Position numbers and translations under genes: made by a program
Part shown: positions 59,311-64,000 of the stretch, in pieces
How positions within the stretch are numbered: position 1 is the first letter of the stretch
Layout of the letters: the number at the start of each line of letters is the position of its first letter
From: Leuctra nigra
Lineage: Eukaryota > Arthropoda > Insecta > Plecoptera > Leuctridae
Assembly: GCA_934045905.1 (NCBI GenBank)
Contig: OW203769.1
Location: 20,243,705 to 20,307,704 of the forward strand
Direction of reading: 5' to 3'
DNA: 64,000 bases
Notes under the pieces: model-generated
What the model was told of the DNA's origin: nothing
What the model saw: the letters and a program-made list of their open reading frames with translations, nothing else
Databases searched by the model: none

Positions 59311-60065
59311 ATTTACATGTTTTGAAGCCATGTTTAATATTTTTTTATTCAAAAAAAATATATATTTATATAATATATAATAATAATAGTATATAATTTA
59401 TAATATTTTTATTCTTTTTTTATTCTTTTAACCAAGTACTTATAAATGTTAAAGACAATTTTCAAATCTAGGTATTTACTATTTACCTGTGGTAAAAATG
59501 AGAAATATGTGTTATACTTCACTTGAATTCCAGAACTTGGTTGTTATCACATTTCCTATCACTATAATTGACAGACACATCTCCTAATAATTGATGCGCT
59601 GTTTAGAACTGCATTTTCCCTTTGTCTTTTACCTAAATGCAATTGAACGAGTTCCAACAATAAAACCAGCGACTTGTGAGCATAGCAAAAGTAAACATCA
59701 CTTGAATGTAACTAGTAAATAATCTACCTTCTGCTATGTAATCATCTCCTAAGAAGCTGCCATCTTCTGATCCTCTGTTAAATAGTTAATCACGCGTTAC
59801 ATAAAATAAACTGTAATTGGCGGTCGATGACTGAGTGGTTAGTTAATCTGTTAACTCTGGTTAAACTCAAAACATTTTCTACATTTGCTTTGGCACGTAG
59901 CTGAAGTGTTAATTTGCTTTTAATTGAGAAGGAGGAAAATATTGACGATGGAGAGCAAGAATTAGGACCTTGGCAGTGATGTATTGTAGAGGAAACAAGC
60001 TTTCCTACAGAGTAACATTTTGATTTGTAGGTAGCCATGTGTTTCATTATTTTCATTTCTACAGT
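59311..60065. other. Unassigned sequence
   Basis: Very AT-rich at 59335-59415. No gene seen. Confidence 0.35.
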
Positions 60066-60205
60066 TTCGTAGGGCAGTCTTACTGCTAACTTTTAAACGG
60101 TTGATTAGGACTGTAAGGTCATGGCAACAACCAATGACATTCCTAGAATGACTGGTTTAACTTAATTACTGGTTTTAGCAGAGTATTTAAAAACAAGACC
60201 TTTAT
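60066..60205. mobile_element. Copy of the 147-bp MITE
   Basis: AACGGTTGATTAGGACTGTA, CATGGCAACAACCAATGACA and TTAGCAGAGTATTTAAAAAC follow the order of the 9453-9599 copy in inverse orientation. The termini are decayed. Confidence 0.6.
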
Positions 60206-60384
60206 CTGTTTGTGTTTGTGTCACAATATTGTTCTGGTTATAATATTGTGCGTTTCTTCTTTCTTTCTTTCTTGCTTGCTTGAAACAACCAGCTTTTATA
60301 TTTGTTTATAAAACAATATATTTGTCAGGTACCGTATACTTATCTGATATGTCTTATTGATGCCTTTTTTGTATGTATTTTTGT
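60206..60384. other. Spacer with a short CTTT/CTTG repeat
   Basis: TTCTTTCTTTCTTTCTTGCT at about 60256-60280. Nothing else seen. Confidence 0.5.
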
Positions 60385-60599
60385 CCAATGATCAGGTTGC
60401 ACCGTTTCTTCGATCGAGCTGAAATTATTTTGCACACATGTATGGACCACCTCTGGAATTTAAAGACCATAATTTTTTTAAATCTGTTGATTGTTCAAAT
60501 TTAAAAAAAAAGTTCTTCCGAATGGTGGGTCCAATAAGTTTGAAATTTTGTCAAAAATTTGACACTTGCATCAACGCGTTACACTGAGCGCTTTCCTAG
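60385..60599 (+). mobile_element. Short Helitron-like element
   Basis: The 3' end is CATCAACGCGTTACACTGAG, CGCTTTCCTAG before T. The body carries GATCGAGCTGAAATTATTTT and CACACATGTATG, also found at 61.80-61.85 kb. It is an internally deleted or 5'-truncated copy. Confidence 0.6.
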
Positions 60600-61692
60600 T
60601 TATATTCTTGATTCATTTTATAAGTGCCTTACAGATTGGATTTCGTCTTGTAACTTTCCTTAAATTTCTATTTTCTTTATATCGAATAAGTCTGACTAAA
60701 ATAAATGTAAAGTAAAAGTAACTACTGGTTAGGTACTTACCCATTTCCTAGTTAGATATATAAACCTTTCCATGTTGTGTAATATATCGCTATGAAATGG
60801 GAATATAATCAACATGAAAAGGCCCATGGGTTATCATGGGTTATTCTCTAAGAGACAGTTTTTCAAGTCCACTTTGAGGCCAAGAAGTTCGACCATTCAG
60901 GTTCGAGTGGACTTTTAACAACTTAGACGCAAGGAAAGAAGAACTTCAAGCTGGATGCCTCTCTCACGCCATAGAAAGTAATAAAGTTCCAAGTCACAGT
61001 CAATAAAAGAATATGTCTTCACTTTGCATTTTTTTATTCACTGCTTATAAAAGTTATGTAGACAAAAGTTATTGAATTCCATCTTCAGAGCTTTCAGTAA
61101 CAAAAATAAAATGGATTTTGACAAAATGTCAGTTCAATTTGTTAATGTTTCTAAAAAAATCTACTTTACCGCTTTTTCGTCTTGAAATAAAGAAAAGTAA
61201 TTTTGACATCTCAATAGAAAGCCGCGCACTGGTTCTAGGAAACTGAATTCATCTTCTTGCCACCCTCTTTAACTAATCCTCGCGAAATTAAAACTGGCTA
61301 ATCGCAATACAAACAGAGATAAATCAGCTGTACAAGCCGCTTGGCATTCTCTCTTGGACAGGCGAAGTAAATCTTCCGCCGAGATCTTGGCAATAGAAAA
61401 CTCAGCATCTTTGCGGCTTTATGTTCGCTACAGACTCAAATCTTCTGCTTTCTTCTCGGACGCACGAACTCCATCAATCACGAAGCTAACTGAGAAGCTA
61501 TCTTCCGGATAGGCTATTTTACAGAATAGTTCACATACTAATACTGAGACATGATATGATAATAAAGCATTACATTTTCTCATAATTTGCAAATTGTATT
61601 AGGTATAAGTTTTTCATAAATCAGAGCCGCAGATGTAAATTCTTGATTGGACTATTCCAATATTTGGTGCAGCGTTCCTGGAATTACTTATT
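60600..61692. other. Unassigned sequence
   Basis: No gene or bounded repeat recognised. Confidence 0.35.
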
Positions 61693-62318
61693 TTTGAGCT
61701 AGCGAAGCGAGACCTTTTGACTCTTTTGACACGGACCTATGTTTTTTTGTTTTTGTTTTTGTTTTTTTGGCTGCTACCAGGAGCAATAGAAGTCGGACTG
61801 TTTCACCGATCGATCTGAAATTTTGCACACATGTATACCCAACCTTCTCTGTTTGCAGACCCTAATTTTTTTGAAAACCATTTATTGGTTTAAATTTAAA
61901 TGAACACCTCCTGATAGGTTGAAAAATGAAAATTATCTTCGATAAATCTGATCAAACTCATATTTTGCATGGTCATTTAGACCAACATTGTCTCTTATTT
62001 TAAAAAGTTTCATCCCAATCAGTTAAGAACGTATGATCTTATTGAAATTTTTAATAGCTGTCGGGAATGGAGTATCGAAATGAATGTTTTCCAGTGCCAA
62101 TTGAATTGAATTTGATTTGCTCTATTATGTACTAGGGTGCTTAGATACTATTTTCAAGTTTCGATGAAAAGCATATACTTTTATGTTGATCGAGTGGATC
62201 ATATTTCAATTCAATATGGATGTATATGTTTTCAATGCGTTATGTACGCATTTCCGTTTCGAGAATTTGCACGTACCCGTGCTCGCTCATCAACGCGGTA
62301 CACTGAGCGTTTTCCTAG
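61693..62318 (+). mobile_element. Helitron-like element (plus strand)
   Basis: The 5' side is TTGAGCTAGCGAAGCGAG; the 3' end is GCTCGCTCATCAACGCGGTA, CACTGAGCG, TTTTCCTAG before T. It is 626 bp with T-rich tracts near 61741-61768. It shares its last about 200 bp with 16.5-16.73 kb (GTGGATC(A/G)TATTTCAATTCA). Confidence 0.68.
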
Positions 62319-62419
62319 TTTCAATTAAAATTAAAATTATGTTTAAATTGAGAGAGAAAATGTTATTCATAAGTGGGTATAACTTTGATGAACCATGCAT
62401 GGACAGTCTTATTGTATAA

Positions 62420-62860
62420 TATTATAGTAGCACTTTTTAATTTTTGAATCTTGCATTGTTAATAAGGCGCCGGTTTATTAAAAAAAAGTTCAAAACTATG
62501 AAATTTCCGATACGATTGGAGACCATACTCGTTAACCAATTGATCTCGAATTTTAATCATGATGAGATAAAATACAAACTGGGGGATATCACTTGGCACA
62601 TTTTTTAAATTAAATTTCATACGGCACCTAGCGAGACAAGAAAATAGACTATTTTCCCCCAAAAATCAACTAATTATTACAAATTTGTAATTAACGAAGC
62701 AAAAAATAAAAAATCTAACAAGGGATAAATCTAAGTTTGCCTTTTATCTAATCATGGTTAAATTTTCAAATCATGTCGTCAACCCATTTTGTCTCCAATC
62801 GTATGCAAATGTGCCTGCAACAAGCGGCAAATCGCTCGCGCTAGCACCACCGAATGTAAT
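62420..62860. mobile_element. TTAA-type MITE fragment
   Basis: CCGATACGATTGGAGACCAT, TTTAATCATGATGAGATAAA and a CGAAGC segment match the 13559-14095 copy. The right end CGCTCGCGCTAGCACCACC is a diverged terminus without TTAA. Confidence 0.5.
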
Positions 62861-63961
62861 GGACAAAGTAGGAGAACAATACACCTATTATAAATGTGTA
62901 TGTAATTATAGAAAATCAATCTCCAAAATATCTACGTCAGTTCTGACATTTTCATCAACCCTATAGAAATTTTGAGGTTTTAAGTAACACTTTCGTCACT
63001 TCCTCTAGTTTTAAAAAAAAAAATACCTATTTTGAAGTTAACTAACAAGTGCTCCTACACAATTTATTATAAGAAATAGACGACTTTTATGGTTCATAAA
63101 TAGATTACGAGATTTAGAAAACCCTTGTTTATAAATTAATATTTGATAATATTTTGTCATGGATGTTTCGCAACGGAGAAATATTTAAAAGAATTAGGTA
63201 GTCTTATACAAGCAAAAAGTGTACCAATCAGTAAGTCAATGCACCAAAACGAATGACCATGAAGAATTTTTTCTTGACTAAGAAAATTTTCCTTCATCCA
63301 AGTCCAATTTTCATCCAAGGCATTTTTTGGCGAATAAACTCATAGATTCAGCAAGTTATAAATTATTCGCTACTAAATGCACGGAGTCGCTCGCTCAATC
63401 ATGATACATAATATGCATCTTTGTTTAATTCAATAATTTGACATTCGAACTGATGGACAGCTCATCTATAGTTTACTGCAGTGACGTCATCAACATATCA
63501 TGAGACTGGAGGGAAGCTTCCTCTGACGTCACAATCAGAAATGAAGGGCAGATGTTTGCAAGCTATATAATATGAAGTAAAGAAAGAAATGTGAAGATTT
63601 GATGTTTGTCCTTATCCAATATTCTATCATCTTCTACTTTTTCAATACAACGCCATCAACTTGACTAAACAATACTTTACGTGTTAAAATGCATAGGATA
63701 TTTCAATATCGTCTTTGGCACATAAATAATTCCTCTCCAAGTGGTCTAGAAGGAAATTATCTAAAATTTATCAAATACGTCAATATACATCTATTTAATA
63801 ATAATTTATTTACAGTACAATGTTTCAAACTTAAACCGAATTTATTAGAATATTCGATACGTGTTCTAATTTCCCCGTAAACGTTGATTTAGTGTAAAAG
63901 CATCAGCCAAGTTTCCACCATAGAAAAATTAACATTCAGAAATGGAATGATAAAAAAAACA
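62861..63961. other. Unassigned sequence
   Basis: No gene or bounded repeat recognised. Confidence 0.35.
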
Positions 63962-64000
63962 TCAAGTTATGAGCGCAGCGAGCAACTCCACTTAAAACTT
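63962..64000 (+). mobile_element. Helitron-like 5' end, cut by the window
   Basis: TCAAGTTATGAGCGCAGCGA onward follows A, and CTCCACTTAAAACTT matches the start of the 42432 copy (CTTCCACTTAAAACTTATGG). The rest lies beyond the window. Confidence 0.55.

Overview
The window looks like a piece of an AT-rich arthropod nuclear genome, most probably an insect. It has one split GPCR exon with a clean GTAAGT donor, CR1/Jockey-type LINEs, tRNA-derived SINEs, many non-autonomous DNA transposons and long minisatellites. There are no bacterial-style operons. An insect fits the 5-HT2-type serotonin receptor sequence; I suspect a hemipteran, but the sequence alone does not fix the species.

Only one host coding exon is well supported. 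It is a minus-strand first coding exon of a 5-HT2-like serotonin receptor at 47409-47961: extracellular N-terminus, TM1, TM2, then a splice donor. The rest of that gene lies at lower coordinates, beyond intron sequence, and I did not find another exon here. A second CpG-rich island at 58185-58480 could be a first exon or promoter of another gene, but its strand is unresolved.

Most of what can be recognised is repeat. 0-1.2 kb: a cluster of three tRNA-headed SINE copies. 1.2-17 kb: non-autonomous Helitron-like elements, TTAA-flanked MITEs, two hAT-type MITEs with 8-bp target duplications, and several fold-back elements. 18.0-19.5 kb: a 38-bp minisatellite with higher-order structure. 20.3-21.1 kb: back-to-back palindromic MITEs. 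22.2-35.4 kb: a LINE on the plus strand, broken first by a second LINE on the minus strand (23.28-27.49 kb) inside ORF1, then inside ORF2 by about 4.6 kb holding a 313-bp-arm palindrome and a tandem array with tRNA-like segments. 36.0-36.7 kb: an 18-bp minisatellite. 38-47 kb: Helitron-like copies, a TA-flanked MITE and a 1.67-kb TA-flanked element with long inverted repeats. 48-64 kb: further Helitron-like copies, SINE remnants and low-complexity DNA.

The most coherent unnamed signal is a dispersed family starting TCAAGCGAGCG (after A) and ending with a CGCTCA...TGAGCG hairpin and CCTAG (before T). About a dozen copies or pieces occur on both strands, which matches non-autonomous Helitron structure. 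Coordinates of repeat edges are estimates by eye unless a terminal motif or target duplication is named.
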